From Artemia franciscana (taxonomy: Eukaryota; Arthropoda; Branchiopoda; Anostraca; Artemiidae): DNA of 64,000 nucleotides. The notes under the pieces are model-generated. The model was given only the letters and a program-made list of their open reading frames with translations, was not told where the DNA came from and made no database searches. The stretch lies in contig NC_088867.1 of assembly GCF_032884065.1 (NCBI RefSeq), positions 28,453,507 through 28,517,506 of the forward strand, written 5' to 3'. Position 1 is the stretch's first letter. Each line of letters begins with the position of its first letter. Below are positions 11,090 to 22,379 of this stretch, piece after piece. The translations under genes were made by a program, and so were the position numbers.

Positions 11090-13330
11090 TACCTTCCAGA
11101 AAGCTATGACATTGGTAGACTCCAGGATGAGAATTCGAAGGAAGATTTTCAGAAACAGTTGAATACTAAAGTGGTTAGTCTAAAATTTGACAATGTGGAA
11201 AATGGATGGAGTAATTTTAGGAAAGGAGTTTATGAAGTCGCCGATGCTGTCTTTGGGAAGAAAGTTAGAAACGGAGTTAGGAATATTAGTGATAATGATT
11301 TATGTTTAATAAGCAGGAGGGGCTTGTACAAGGATTATTTGAGCAATAGATCATGTAAAAACAATCGGAGTGTAAAGAAAGTGGAGAGCATTAATATATT
11401 AATTTCGGCATAAAAGTAAAATATTGTACTAGCATGTTAATAAATCGAAAGGGAATAGTCAATCTGGACTTGTCCCAGTAAAAGGTATGAATATGACTAC
11501 AAATGGGGATAAAAAAATGAGTTAAAGAGAGATGGGCAGAACATTTTGGAAATGTGCTAAACCATTATAGAGTTGCAGGAAAAGATATAGTAAAGAATGA
11601 AAAAAAATTTACACTTTTAATGTGAGTGAAGATTTATTTTGTGAGAAAAAATTAGTCACAGTACTAAAAGGATTAAAAATAACAAAGCCCCAAGTGTTGA
11701 TAGTGTGATATTTTTTTATTTTTTTTTTAATATAGTAGTTATGGAGTTACGGATAAATTACTGAAGATTTGTGAATGGAATTTCTGAAAAAAAGGGAAGT
11801 ACCTAGCGATTTTTAGGAAAACTATAATTAAACTCCTCTACAAGAAAGGTGGTAAGAGTGAGTTTGGGAATTATAGAGGCATTATCCTGGTTTCTGTAGG
11901 TAGAAATTTACGTAGTAAGATGATAATTTTTTAACTTAGAGATGCTGTAGATAAAGTTTTAAGAGAAGAACAGAGGGGTTTTAGGAAGGCGAGCTAATAT
12001 GAATGAATGATCTTTATTACCCGTAAAAGTATAAAAAACACAAACTACGGAGTATTATAAATAAATAAAAACAAAAATGATAAACAGCGAAGAAAAAAAA
12101 ATTCTACCTAACAAAAGACAACATGGACTAATTAACCAGTATCAATATGGAAAAAGGGCTGCAGAAGGTCATAAACGTGAATAAAGTTGATAGTCACTCA
12201 CTTAAGTTGATAGTCACCTGTAGTACTCACTTTTATTGACTATGGGCAAGCGTTTGATTCAGCTGATAGAAAAAATTTAACAAAAATCCTATGCTTGTAT
12301 GAAATACCAGAAAAGCACATTAAAGTGATTGGTGCTATGTATGAGAATAGAATTGGTGCACTTAAGGTATCAAATGAGGTTAGTAGCTGGTTTTGTATTA
12401 AATCAGAAGCTAAGTAGGGTTGCGTCCTATCCCCATTTATATGGATCAGTTTGATGAATTTTTTTCTAAGGAGGACAGCAAAGGCAATTGGAGAACACGG
12501 AATCAATCGGGGAATTAAAACTCTCTTAGACTTGGATTATACTGATGATTTAAGCATCCTAGATGAAGTGTTAGCAAACTTAATGATTTTTGGAGGTTTT
12601 GAGAGTTCATGGCGTAAAATAGGCTTAAAAACTAATGTTAAGAAGACTAAGTCGCTAAGTATAGGAATAAGTGAAGGTTAGGAAGTGACGCTGAATAATC
12701 AGAAGATAGAACAAGTAGAAAACTGCACATACTTAGGTAGTATTATTAGTAAAGAAGTTGAGTGCAGTGGAGATTCCAAATATAGAATAGCCAAGGCCCA
12801 AGGTGTCTTTACAGTTAAAAATAGTTTGGAATAATAGGAAGGTAAGTTTGCCAACCAAGATTCGAATTTTGGACGATATTGTGGTGACAGTGGTCAAGTA
12901 TGGTGCTGAAATGTGGGCGGTCAGAAAGACGGATGGGGATTTGTGGCGTTTTCCAGAGAAATTTCTTACCGGTCGTTTTGGGTACATGACTGACTGTATC
13001 TCAAACAGTAAGCTGTAAGAAAAATGTGGTTCAATCTCGCTTTCTAGGGCTACAGTGAGAGAAGTATTGAAATAGCTAGGCCATGTTTTGCGGATGAAGG
13101 ATGAAAGATTGCTAAAGATGGTCCTTGTCAGTCATACGTCTTGGGCCAAAAGAAAAGCTGGTTGTTCCCGAATGGGATGGGAGGATGTTGCAAGGAAAGA
13201 TTTAAGGCGAATGGGAACTATTTGAAAGGGTGTATAGAGAGAGGCTTTAAGTAGAATGGGATGGCGGAGGAGCGTGCGTAGCTTTTTTGACCTCAGGCGG
13301 CTTGGTGCTGCAGTGAGTTTTTAGCAGTAG
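11090..13330 (+). mobile_element. Decayed non-LTR retrotransposon (LINE family 1), copy 1
   Basis: Old LINE copy between NAA20 and TOMM70. Reading across frames shows the pre-RT linker (RLQDENSKEDFQ at about 11125), the RT entry motif LLYKKGG..NYRGI (about 11840), VLREEQRGFRK (about 11960), palm motif A FIDYGQAFDSADR (about 12235), GCVLSPF (about 12420) and palm motif C in LDYTDDLSILDE (about 12525). The C-terminal YLGSIISK (about 12730) and WLGH-like segments follow. The closest family I know has RT C-termini annotated as 'craniofacial development protein 2-like', i.e. RTE-type LINEs. Many stops and frameshifts make it dead. It is interrupted by an insertion at about 11996-12230. Confidence 0.85.
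11996..12230 (-). mobile_element. Probable LINE 3'-end fragment nested in LINE copy 1
   Basis: The RT reading of LINE copy 1 breaks at about 11996 and resumes at about 12232. On the minus strand the inserted piece ends in TAATAAAGATCATTCATTCAT, i.e. a poly(A)-signal-like hexamer followed by an (ATTC)n tail, as CR1/L2-type elements often have. A short direct repeat (TTAAGTTGATAGTCAC) lies at its right edge. No protein motif is left. Confidence 0.45.
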
Positions 13331-13494
13331 AAGTAGCTAAAAAGAAAGTTTGTTATTATTTTTGTAGTTATTTATCTACTATTTTTGTTCCAAGACAACA
13401 GATGACATAAAATTATATAAATTTGTATTGCTAGAAGTGCAGAACGGGTCGCAATATAAGCCCCTCTTATATGTTATTAAATAATAGAAAAAAG

Positions 13495-13690
13495 AGTTTT
13501 TTTTTAACTGAAAGTAAGGAGCGACATTAAAACTTAACGCTAACGGAAATTACTCCGTATATGAAAGGGGCTGTTCCCTCCTCAACGCCCCGCTCTTTAC
13601 GCTAAAGTTTGACTCTTTCTCTCAAATCTACTTTTTAGAACAGTAAAAAAACTTTAGCTTAAAGAGCGGGGCGTTGAGGAGGGAACAGCC
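13495..13690. repeat. Fold-back element copy (truncated)
   Basis: Contains a 40-bp inverted pair with one mismatch: 13569-13608 (GGCTGTTCCCTCCTCAACGC..) against 13651-13690. A loop of about 42 bp carries GACTCTTTCTCTC. The outer left flank AACTGAAAGTAAGGAGCGACATTAAAA is shared with copies at 25064, 43129 and 50930. The outer right half is missing, and LINE sequence starts directly at 13691. Confidence 0.9.
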
Positions 13691-15091
13691 TAAGTGAAGA
13701 AAAAGATGGCGTTGGGTAACGAAAAGATTGATCAGGTGGATAGTTTCACTTACCTTGGTAGTATTATAAGTAAAGACGGTGGGAGCAGTGAAGAAGTTAA
13801 AAGTAGAATAGCAAAGGCTCAGGGTGCTTTTTCACAGATTAAAAAGTTTGGAAAATGTTTTCCAGAGAAATTACCTACGGATTTTTTGGGTACCCGGCTG
13901 ACTGAAAGTATTTCAAACAGTAGGCTGTACGAAAAATATGGTTCAATCCCGCTTTCTAGGGCTTTAATGAAAGGAATGTTGAGATGGCTTGGCCACGTTC
14001 TGCGGATGAAGGATGATAGATTGCCGAAGATTGTCCTTTTTGGCCAACCGTCTAGGGCTAAACGGAAAGCAGGTCGTCCTCGTCTGGAGTGGTGGGATGT
14101 CATAAATAAAGATTTAAAGGAAATGAGAACTTTCTGGGAGTGTGTAATGAGGGATATCTTGTATAGATTGGGTTGGAGGTGGATCATTTTGATGGACTTC
14201 GTCTTAAGGAGCACAGGAAAGGCAATTGGAGACCATGGAATCAAATGGGGAGGAAGAACGCTCCTGGACTTAGATTATGCTGATGATTTAAGCATATTAG
14301 ATGAAAGTGTGAGCAAAATGAATGAATTTTTAGAGGTTTTACGAGTTCAGGGTGCTAAAATAGGCTTGAAAATTAATGTTAAGAAGACTAAGTCACTAAG
14401 GTTAGGAATAAGTGAAGATGAACAGGTGACCTTAGGTAACGAAAAGATTGATCAGGTTGGGAGCTTCAGTTACCTTGGTAGTATTATTAGTAAAGATGGT
14501 GGGAGCAGTGAAGATGTTAAAAGTAGAATAGCTAAAGCTCAGGGTGTTTTTTCACAGTTAAAAAAAGTTTGGAAGAATAGAAAGATAAGCCTACAAACCA
14601 AGATTAGAATATTGGAAGCTACAGTGATGACAGTGGTCAAATATGGCTCTGAAGCATGGACACTCCGAAAAGCAGATGAAAATTTACTAGATGTTTTCCA
14701 GAGAAATTGCCTACGGATTGTTCTGGGTACCCGGCTGACTGACCGTATTTCAAACAGTAGGTTGTACGAAAAGTGTGGTTCAATCCCGCTTTCTGGGGCT
14801 ATAATGAAAGAAAGGTTGAGATGGCTAGGCCACGTTCTACGGATGAAGGATGACAGATTACCGAAGATTGTCCTTTTTGGCCAACCGTCTGGGGCTACAC
14901 GGAAAGCAGGTCGTCCTTGTCTGGGTTGGGAGGATGTCATAAATAAGGATTTAAAGGAAATGGGAACTTCCTGGGAGGGTGTAAAGAGGGAGGCTTCAAA
15001 TAGATTAGGTTGGAGGAGGAGCGTGCGTAGCTGTGTTGGCCTCAGGCGGCTTGGTGCTGCAGTGAGTTATTAGTAGTAGTAGTAGTAGTAA
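13691..15091 (+). mobile_element. Two LINE family 1 copies fused head to tail
   Basis: The LINE C-terminal region occurs twice in direct orientation. The first copy (about 13691-14180) has an internal deletion and is cut within the NRLGW segment. The second (about 14181-15073) starts just before palm motif C. The second copy ends with the family 3' end GCTGCAGTGAGTTATTAG and a (TAG)n tail to 15091. The same 3' end is seen at 13305-13325, and inverted at 42156 and 44812. Confidence 0.88.
13694..15073 (+). pseudogene. LINE RT C-terminal fusion frame, 459 codons
   Basis: Longest open frame in the window, but not a host gene. Residues about 1-155 are the RT thumb/C-terminal domain of a first LINE copy: YLGSIISKDGGSSEE, WLGHVLRMKDDRLPK, AGRPRLEW. 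At about residue 162 the sequence jumps back to just before palm motif C of a second copy (LDLDYADDLSILDE, about 192-205), which then runs through the same C-terminal domain to [11 protein letters not shown]. In the first copy a deletion of about 120 bp shifts the frame, and a second 1-bp loss about 40 bp later restores it. Endonuclease, fingers and motif A are missing, so it cannot retrotranspose. It survives as an open frame by chance or youth. Confidence 0.88.
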
Positions 15092-15371
15092 TTGTGTGAT
15101 GTTGCTTTGAACAACTTGCATAGCCTCCATTATTCTGCTAAAATGTTGACTTTTTAAAAGTGGCTGAAGGCTCAGTCTCTACCTCAAATCATACAATGAT
15201 TTTGAATTATTTTATCAAAACTACACTAGTTAAACGCGAGCAAATCATTAAACAGGCTTTGCATGTTCATTTTTACCAACCTTCCTTTCTTCCTAGTAGG
15301 TTCAAATAGATGGCAATTGAAAAATTTACATTTAAAAAAGTATCAACGCGTCTCTGAAAAATATATAGAAA

Positions 15372-15549
15372 ATGGGCGAGCATGGCAATACTGGTTTTAT
15401 GCAAAGGCTTTCTTCTACAGTGGAAGATCATAAATGGAAGTTAGCCATGGCATTAGCGGCTGTTGTTGGTGTTGGCTCTGTCTACTATGTTTATAACAAA
15501 AACAACCAAAAGGATCCCTCAAGGTCAAGCAGAAAAACAAATGATGAAG
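15372..15549 (+). CDS. TOMM70: TOMM70 exon 1: start and membrane anchor
   Basis: The ATG at 15372 is fixed by an in-frame TAG two codons upstream (15366-15368). The exon encodes residues 1-59. There is a short hydrophilic head, then WKLAMALAAVVGVGSVYYVY (about 22-41), a single hydrophobic helix followed by basic residues. This fits the N-in, C-out outer-membrane anchor of Tom70. Donor GTTAGA at 15550; one base (G) of the Gly codon is carried over. The N-terminus has no sequence similarity to human that I can claim beyond layout. The link to the rest rests on phase, position and topology. Confidence 0.85.
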
Positions 15550-15849
15550 GTTAGATTACAAATAAGCTTATTTTATTAGTTTTTACGTACACTACTAGAC
15601 AAATGGATTTATAATGCATGTAGTAGTTGCTGAGCTACTTGAATACAACTTTCAGGAATGGGACCTGATACTAAACTTTGGTCTTTGAAGCACCTACCCT
15701 CTCCAAAGAGCAGTAATTTTTGATGAGATTTGATGAAAATTGGGGTATGAACTTCAGATGAAATTATAGATAATTACCTTAATTTGCACTTTGGAGCAAA
15801 TTAAGATCTGTAGATCTGTTGAATGCTCCTGAGTTGAGTTGGTGATGTC

Positions 15850-16882
15850 TCATAGCAGGTATGAGCAGGACGGAATGTCCCACTCATACTTCCAGTCTTT
15901 TGTGGCCCACTCTTTATCCAGTGCCTTCTTGAATGCTTTGGGGGTGGGGGCTGAGGCTGTTGCTTCACACAGTTCATTCCAGGGGTTGACGACTCTGTTG
16001 GTGAAGAAACTTTTTCTGGCCCTGGTTCTGACTGACTGCTTGAACAGCTTCTTTGAGTGTCCCCTGGTGCACTGTGGGGGGCCTGGGTGGATGGGCAGGA
16101 TCTTGGCATATGATGAGTTCAGCAATTTGCGGGTCATCATCATGTTGCTACAGTTGCACCTGTACACGAGGGTAGGGAGGTTGAGAGCCTGTAAACGATC
16201 TTGATAAGGTTTGTCTCCAAGGTTTGTGATGGCCTTGGTTGCTCTCCTCTGGACTCCCTCAATTAGCCTGACATCTCCTTTGTATGTTGGGAAGGCAGCG
16301 CACATGCCAAAATCCAAAGCGGGTCTGACTAGTGCCTTGTAAAGTTTCAGGAAAACTAGTGGGGATCTGCTGGTAACTGTTCTTTTGATCAGACCTAAGT
16401 TTGTGTTGGCCTGGGACACGCTCTTGATGGTGTTGGCATGGAACTTGAGAAGGCTGTCAACGATGACCCCAAGGTCACGTTCCTCTGTGCTGGTCTTGAT
16501 GGGTGGATTGGAGTTGGAGGCATGTTCATGCATATGGTATTGGGCGCATGGGTTTGAGGATCCAAAGTGTAGTGTGCTGCACTTGCTTATATTGAATGAT
16601 AAGAGCCATTTGTCTGCCCACAGCTGGATTTTCTGGACGTCTGTTTGCAGGGATTTTACATTCACTGCTCCAAATAGCTTTGAGTCGTCAGCATAGAGAG
16701 ACCAAGTTGTTTTCCACCTCGCTGAATATATCATTGATGTAGATGTTGAACAGTGTAGGACCAAGAACAGTTCCCTGCAGTACTCCACTGATGACATCAC
16801 AGGGCTCGGAAAAGACCTTTTCACTCCAGCACCAAATAGCCTGACTCTCTGGGTTCATCCTGACAGGAAGTCCATAAGCCAA
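15850..16882 (-). pseudogene. CR1-like RT, palm C to C-terminus
   Basis: Second part of the LINE ORF2. It contains SGVLQGTVLGPTLFNIYIND (motif B, about 16740-16800), SLYADDSKLFGAV (catalytic motif C, about 16675-16710), ERDLGVIVD, LYKALVRPALDFG, VQRRATKAI and a C-terminal FTNRVVNPWNELC segment. The frame changes at about 16870 and changes back at about 16700, so two indels disrupt the protein while the motifs stay intact. Stop TGA at 15850-15852. Confidence 0.9.
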
Positions 16883-18045
16883 TCAACCAGGTTGGGGTGT
16901 AACTGGGCAGCAGTAAGCTTTTCTCTTAGCCTTTTGTGTGGGACTTTATCAAAGGCCTTAGCAAAGTCTAGTAAAACTAGGTCCACTGGCAATCCTTTGT
17001 CAAGCAAATCTGTAATGATGTCATATGTTTCCAGTAAATTTGTTTCAACTGACTTTCCTGGTTGAAACCCATGCTGATTAGGGGATAGGATATTGTTGAC
17101 TTTCAGGTGTTCCAGTATTGTATCATTGACCACTCTTTCAAGGATTTTTGCGACTACTGATGTGAGACTTATAGGTCTGTAGTTTTCTGCTTTAAGTCTG
17201 CTGCCTTTTTTGAATATTGGGGTCACAAAAGCAGTTTTCCAATCAGATGGGACAGATTTGGCATTAATAGACTTTTGGAATAGGTCAGACAGTGGTCCTG
17301 CGATGATGGTTGCCAGTTCCTTCAGCAGTCTTGGGTGTAAGTGATCTGGTCCAGCCAATTTATTCGTGTCAAGATTTTGAAGCCGTTTGAGGATGTTGGA
17401 GGGGTCGATGCTGACTTGCTCCATTGTTGTGGGGGCTTCATAGCCCGGGCAGTTTGGCAGGGGGCCTTCCAGTTCACAGGTGAAAACTGAAGCAAAGTGC
17501 CTATTTAGTTCGTTTGCTACATCAGTTATGTTGGTTACAGTAGTGCTACAGGGTTTCACCAGTTTGGAGATAGTTTGACGGGAGTGGTTCTTGCTAGAGA
17601 CATAATTCCAGAATTTTTTAGGATTTGTCTTACTTTCTTTGGCAAGATTGGACTCCAGATTTTCGTAGAGTTTTTTGATGAGGTTTCTCAGCTTGTTTCG
17701 TGTCTTGGTGAATTTTGTGTGTTGCTGCAGGTCTCCTGACTGCCTGAACTTTTTCCATGACCTCTTTTTCCTGTTTATTTCTCTTTTGATGTCTTTTGTC
17801 ATGTAGGGGAGGGATCTAGGTTTTGGTTTGAAACTGGTCTTTGTGTGGGCATCCTGAGCTTTCAGCAAAACACCCTTGAATTTGGTCCATTGTTCGTCAA
17901 CTGTGCCACTTAGTACATTCGGCCAGTCTGTAGTGGATAATTCATTTCGAATAGCAATGTAGTCGACAAACACTTTTTTGACTAGCTTGTTCTTAAGTAC
18001 CTTCACTTTCAGCATGAGCTCTATAGTTAGGTGATCGCTTTTACC
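16855..18045 (-). pseudogene. CR1-like endonuclease end and RT fingers/palm A
   Basis: First part of the LINE ORF2, open from about 18045 (PLGKSDHLTIEL, endonuclease terminus). A basic linker follows (TKDIKREINRKKRSWKKF, NPKKFWNYVSSK). Then come RT motifs LAGPDHLHPRLLKELA, WKTAFVTPIFKKGS, NYRPISLTSVVAKILERV and palm motif A LLDFAKAFDKVPH. The Asp of motif A is present. The frame is lost near 16870, upstream of motif B. Confidence 0.92.
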
Positions 18046-18383
18046 AAGGGGTATAAGAGAATGTGATGGAGTTTAAAGAATCCAGACACCAGGAATGAGT
18101 TCAAAGCCTAGACTAAATTATGCTCTGAGAAGGTGGTTTCAAGCTACTATATTTTTTCCTTTCATATTTTGAGTACTTAGAAATCTACAGAGAAGACAGG
18201 AATAGTTTTTGTGTGCTTCAATTTATTTTATTTTGCTTGGTAAAATATGAACATGGCCAACCAGTTTATCCACCTTTCCATGCTCTTTCCAAATGTTTTG
18301 GCCAAATTTTGTCATCAAAAATGGCTTGTAGACCCTAGCCCTGCTATTAAGTTAGATATATGATCCTAGGCAGTAAAACTGTA

Positions 18384-18757
18384 GTTTGGCCACTTTTCAC
18401 TAGCCTATCTTAGAAAGACATTAGGTTAGAAAAATGAAACTTTCAGCAATGAATCCAGGGCAAAAAAAATACTCTGAGAAGGTATTTTCAAGCTTCTATG
18501 TTAATCTTTTCTGATTTCTAAGCCTACTTGACAGGTCTCTACCTATTGAAATTTTGAAAAAACTACATTTTACTTTAATCTTCTGCTATCATTTTGTTTT
18601 TCTTTGGCTTTAGTTCTGGATATACAATTCCTGTTATTTGAGTAGAATTTTAAGCCATATCAATGTTTTTTTTTTCAAAATGTAGGAGATGTATTTGTCC
18701 TGAAAGTTTCATTTTCCTAACTTAACTGCTTTCAAAGATAGTGAAAAATAGCTAAAC
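18384..18757. repeat. Imperfect inverted repeat
   Basis: 18384-18446 (GTTTGGCCACTTTTCACTA.. to ..GAAACTTTCAG) pairs with the reverse complement of 18700-18757 at roughly 75-80% by eye. A direct repeat CTCTGAGAAGGT..TTTCAAGCT occurs at about 18125 and 18475. It is probably a degraded fold-back element in TOMM70 intron 1. Confidence 0.6.
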
Positions 18758-19655
18758 AAGAATTTTACTATCCTAAGCTACATAAAGTTTGTTGATTTTG
18801 TAGGTTTGCATTATTTTGAGGCTATGCTAGGTTAAAAATTAGTTCACAGTGCCAAATAAAGCCTAGCCAGTTTAAAACAAGAAGATCTAAGCCCATCTTA
18901 GTTATAAAAAAAAGGGTTTTAAAGAAAATTTTTGCTTAAGAATAATAATCTTTTGCTAAATTTTTAAAACACTATTCCAAGGATTTGAATAGGGTAAGAC
19001 CCCAGTACTCAGCCAGTATCTAATCTTTGCCAGATACTATTATTAAAAATTATGTGTCATAAACATAGACACCAGGCTTCTAATCTCAATGTGTATTGGG
19101 CTGAATAGTTGTGATTGGCTGATGATTAGGACTAGACCAGTTGGAATCAGCTGACTGTAATCTTGGAAAACATCTGGTCTTTCAAAGTTTGAATTTGGAC
19201 AAAAATTGGCTCTTAACTCTAGTTTATATAAATACAAGAAAAATTAAGCAAGAGAAAATGGGTTTTAATTTTGACAAAGAAGTTAACAAAAAATAAAAAC
19301 AAAACTACACTTTAACTAAAAATATTCAAAATATTTTGGGCCCACATCTGGGAGCCTTTCTCAACAGAAAAAAAAAACACAAAAAAGAAAAAAAAAATTT
19401 TTTTTAAACATAACACACACAAAAAAAATAAACAATAAATAAATAAGAACAACTCACATTATAAACAAAGCTCCCAGCACAGCACTGATGATAATAACTT
19501 GAGAAAAAACCAAAGCAAACATTTATAAGTGAAACCATGGATCTCTCTTCTCTACACAATCACTGCATAAATGAGAATCTATTAAAAGTGAAGACTATAT
19601 TTAATTGAAAAAAACAAAAAAAAGGTCACTAAACCCCAGGTCCATCACCCCTAAA

Positions 19656-20073
19656 GAAGTCTTACAGGTTAATGAACAAATTCATGAATTATAAATTGAT
19701 GGATTTTTTTTATTTGCTAATTTAACTACAGTCCATTGACTTTTCACAGCATTGATCTCATTCCGACTTTTGTTTCACTTATCACTTGTTTCAGGACAAT
19801 TATATAAATTGCTACTTGTTGAAGTTTTTACCTTGTCTTTAATTAAAGACCATTTATAAACTCAATTTATAATAGTTTAATTAAAGACCAGGTAAGATAT
19901 GTCAATGAGTAGTGATTTACATAATTGCTCTGAAACAAGTGATAACCTTGCAAACAAATTCAGAATGAGGTCAATGCTGTGAAAAGTCAACAGACTGCAG
20001 CTAAACTAGTAAACAAAAAAAAAATCCATTCAATTTATAATTCATGAATTTGTTAATTAACCTGTAAGACATC
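19656..20073. repeat. Long palindrome (418 bp fold-back)
   Basis: The left arm from GAAGTCTTACAGGTTAAT at 19656 pairs with the right arm ending ATTAACCTGTAAGACATC at 20073. Pairing continues inward through CAAATTCATGAATTATAAATT, GACTTTTCACAGCATTGA, ATCACTTGTTTCA and CTTTAATTAAA. The centre is near 19865, so each arm is about 200 bp with moderate divergence. It could be a fold-back transposon or an inverted duplication. Confidence 0.9.
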
Positions 20074-20079
20074 TTTGCA

Positions 20080-20424
20080 ATTTATCTTGTTGACAGTGGA
20101 CACTACATAAGCAGCAATCTCTTCATTGCAGGCAGGAACTTCTTGGGGCTAAAAAATAACAAACTGAGGCAGCTGTCTGTTTTCTTTGGCACAGCAAGTG
20201 AACATCTTTGCAATGTCCAGCAAGTTGTCCCTGCCCTTTACATGTTTAGTTACATGTTCTCCTAAGTCTGACTTGCAATAGATAATTTCCTTTGCTTCTA
20301 AAATTGCTTCATAGGTGAAAAACTCTTGTCTTTGCCTTGTAAAAACATTTGTTTTCACAACTGCTATCATAGCTCTTGAGATAAAGTTCAGTACTGCATT
20401 CCACACTAGGTTATCACCCATCAC
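20080..20424 (-). pseudogene. Possible LINE ORF1 N-terminal fragment
   Basis: An open frame of 91 codons (20424-20149) continues with stops to about 20080. It has a helical start (MGDNLVWNAVLNFISRAM), then YEAILEAKEIIYCKSD and a C-terminal NRQLPQFVIFSP. This layout resembles the N-terminal domain of ORF1 proteins of some CR1-like LINEs. That similarity is from memory and weak. It lies between the palindrome at 19656-20073 and a repeat shared with 61.7 kb. Confidence 0.4.
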
Positions 20425-20539
20425 AAACCAGTTTTACATCAGAAAAATTAAGTGCAACTTCTCTTGTTGAGAGCCAATGCTAGCATAATGTTATATGTGT
20501 CTACTGATCTACTGACCTAGTTTCTGGACATTTATTTAT

Positions 20540-20720
20540 AGTGTGCCAAGCCATTTTAGTATAGGCCCACCCCACTTGGCAAGTAGAAGAGGGGCAGTTC
20601 CCTGGTGCAAGTGCCATTGTACCTGCTGGGATATTCTTCCTTAAACTGCAGAGATTAGGTGGAATGGGGACTGATGCTTCTCTTGTTTGTTCGGGTACAT
20701 CCTATATGCAAGTGGAATGA
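20540..20720 (+). repeat. Dispersed repeat shared with 61665-61850
   Basis: GGCAAGTAGAAGAGGGGCAGTTCCC..CCATTGTACCTGC(T/C)GGGA..CTTAAACT..GG..GATGCTTC matches, with gaps, the segment at about 61690-61800, in the same orientation. Because the 61.7-kb copy lies shortly before a LINE ORF1 remnant, it may be 5' UTR of that LINE family. Confidence 0.55.
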
Positions 20721-21694
20721 AATGAATCCAAGCACTACAGTGCAATGCATGTATTGTCTAACCCGGAAATTTTTGCAATAATCAGTTAAACAAACTGATT
20801 ATACATAGGATTTGGTGGTGCGTGCTCAGAAGTTCTTTATTGACCAATTTTTGTTCAATGATTTAAAAAAGGACAGTCACTCTACAATCAGTGCCAATAT
20901 TTTGCTGGATGATATGTATGAGTGGCTTATAAAAGCTAAAACATAAAAAGTGTTGCAAGTAATTTAACACTAGGCTATTCTAAACTGGAACAAAAGAACA
21001 TAAAAATGGATAGAGAATGAATTAAAGGGTATCTTTTAGGGTAAGGAGCAGAAGTCATTAGATATTATTAATATTTTTGATTAAGGGTGATATAATGCTA
21101 TTGTTGTTCTTTTTTCTGAGTATGATCATTACATGCTAATATCTGGTTTTCTGAGCATAAGGTAATGTCTACTTGGGCACTCTTTTGCTCCAACCCTTCA
21201 TGCCAAAATCATTTTTAGGCCACGAAGGTATGGAGGTATTTGTTTTTATGGAGGTGTGCCATTCCTAAAGACTGAAATGCTGTTGTAGGGTGTTACTATT
21301 TTTAAAGGTAGTAATATTTGCCAGCAAAGGCAACCATATGAAAGACAGATGTGCTACCTTAAAAATAGCCTTTGTGTGTTTACTTTGTTTTTTGGGATAA
21401 TTTAATAATTTGGGTACAATTAATGTTGTCATTGGTAAGCTATAAAATCCAGCTATCACATGTAACTTGAAATTGTGCATTGAGCAATTTCTCTGAAGAT
21501 TTATTTATTGCAGAATCTTTCTTAATGCATTTAATGTCATTTTTGAATCATTCAACAATCTGACCAAAAGTTGTTTATAACCAACTTTCACTCCAAACTA
21601 TACATTTTATGGCAGCATTTTATGATGAGGCTAGATTGTCTGTGTATTTTGACGATTTTCAGTCACAAGCTGAGTTTGATTAATATCCTTTCAG

Positions 21695-21747
21695 GTGCAG
21701 GCACAAGCATAGAAGTGGATACAAGCTCATCTTTTTCTGTGGAAAAT
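21695..21747 (+). CDS. TOMM70: TOMM70 exon 2
   Basis: Small exon (53 bp) after acceptor TTTCAG at 21689-21694 and before GTAAGT at 21748. It completes the Gly codon from exon 1 and encodes AGTSIEVDTSSSFSVEN (residues about 60-77). This is a Ser/Thr-rich tether between the anchor and the TPR domain. The sequence is not conserved, so the call depends on exact phase fit with exons 1 and 3. Confidence 0.75.
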
Positions 21748-22379
21748 GTAAGTTAATCTATGTTTACCTTAAAGTACTAGAGTAAAAAATGATAATAATA
21801 ATAATGCTTGTTTGAACAATTTGGAGGTTTGAAGGAATAAAATGGAGCATTTTTTCTACCAGAAAAAAAAACCTTCGTCTGTATTACAATTTGTAGGTAT
21901 ACCATATCCACTAATTGAGTATAGGTGAATTTAATTCCAGAACATGATTATCTAAAATATTTTCAATATTAATAAAGAGAAGCTGAAATATGTCTGTAAT
22001 TGAATCTAAAGAAGTCTACTCAATACTTGCTCAACTGCTTGTTGAATTGCCCTACTTTAAGACAAGATCTTTCTTCAAGATGGTACATCAGCTAAAGAAA
22101 TATAAATATTAAACACTGCTAAATTAAAAATGCAAATATTAAACACTGCTAAATGACATCATATTACCCAACATAATTGGGTCAATCGATATTGGCAATC
22201 TATTTTATTTTAAATAGTCTAAATATACAACTCTTTAAAACAGGCATTAATCCAATAATAACACATTCTGTAGGGTAGTATAAATACATATGGAAACAAT
22301 ATTGACTGCTTTTGGTAAAGCAATGCTTCAATTTATATCTTTGAGCTCAAGCTCTTGATGTGAGGATGGGTGCAGACAG

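Larger units (their letters stand above)
15770..18075 (-). mobile_element. CR1-like non-LTR retrotransposon, 5'-truncated
   Basis: Antisense LINE in TOMM70 intron 1. On the minus strand it starts within the endonuclease end (PLGKSDH at about 18040) and continues through the whole reverse transcriptase to a stop at 15850-15852. A short 3' UTR follows, perhaps ending in the AATTAAGGTAATTAT text near 15775. The 5' end of the endonuclease and all of ORF1 are missing. Sequence order, SGV.QGTVLGP and YADD place it in the CR1/Jockey superfamily. It is one of the best-preserved elements here, with only two frame changes seen. Confidence 0.92.

Noticed and set aside
13819-14940. Minus-strand frames of 141 and 133 codons
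   Set aside because: They are antisense shadows of the LINE RT frame. Both repeat the same text because the LINE tail is duplicated.
15839-16696. Plus-strand frames of 121 and 103 codons
   Set aside because: Antisense shadows of the CR1-like RT, whose motifs are on the minus strand.
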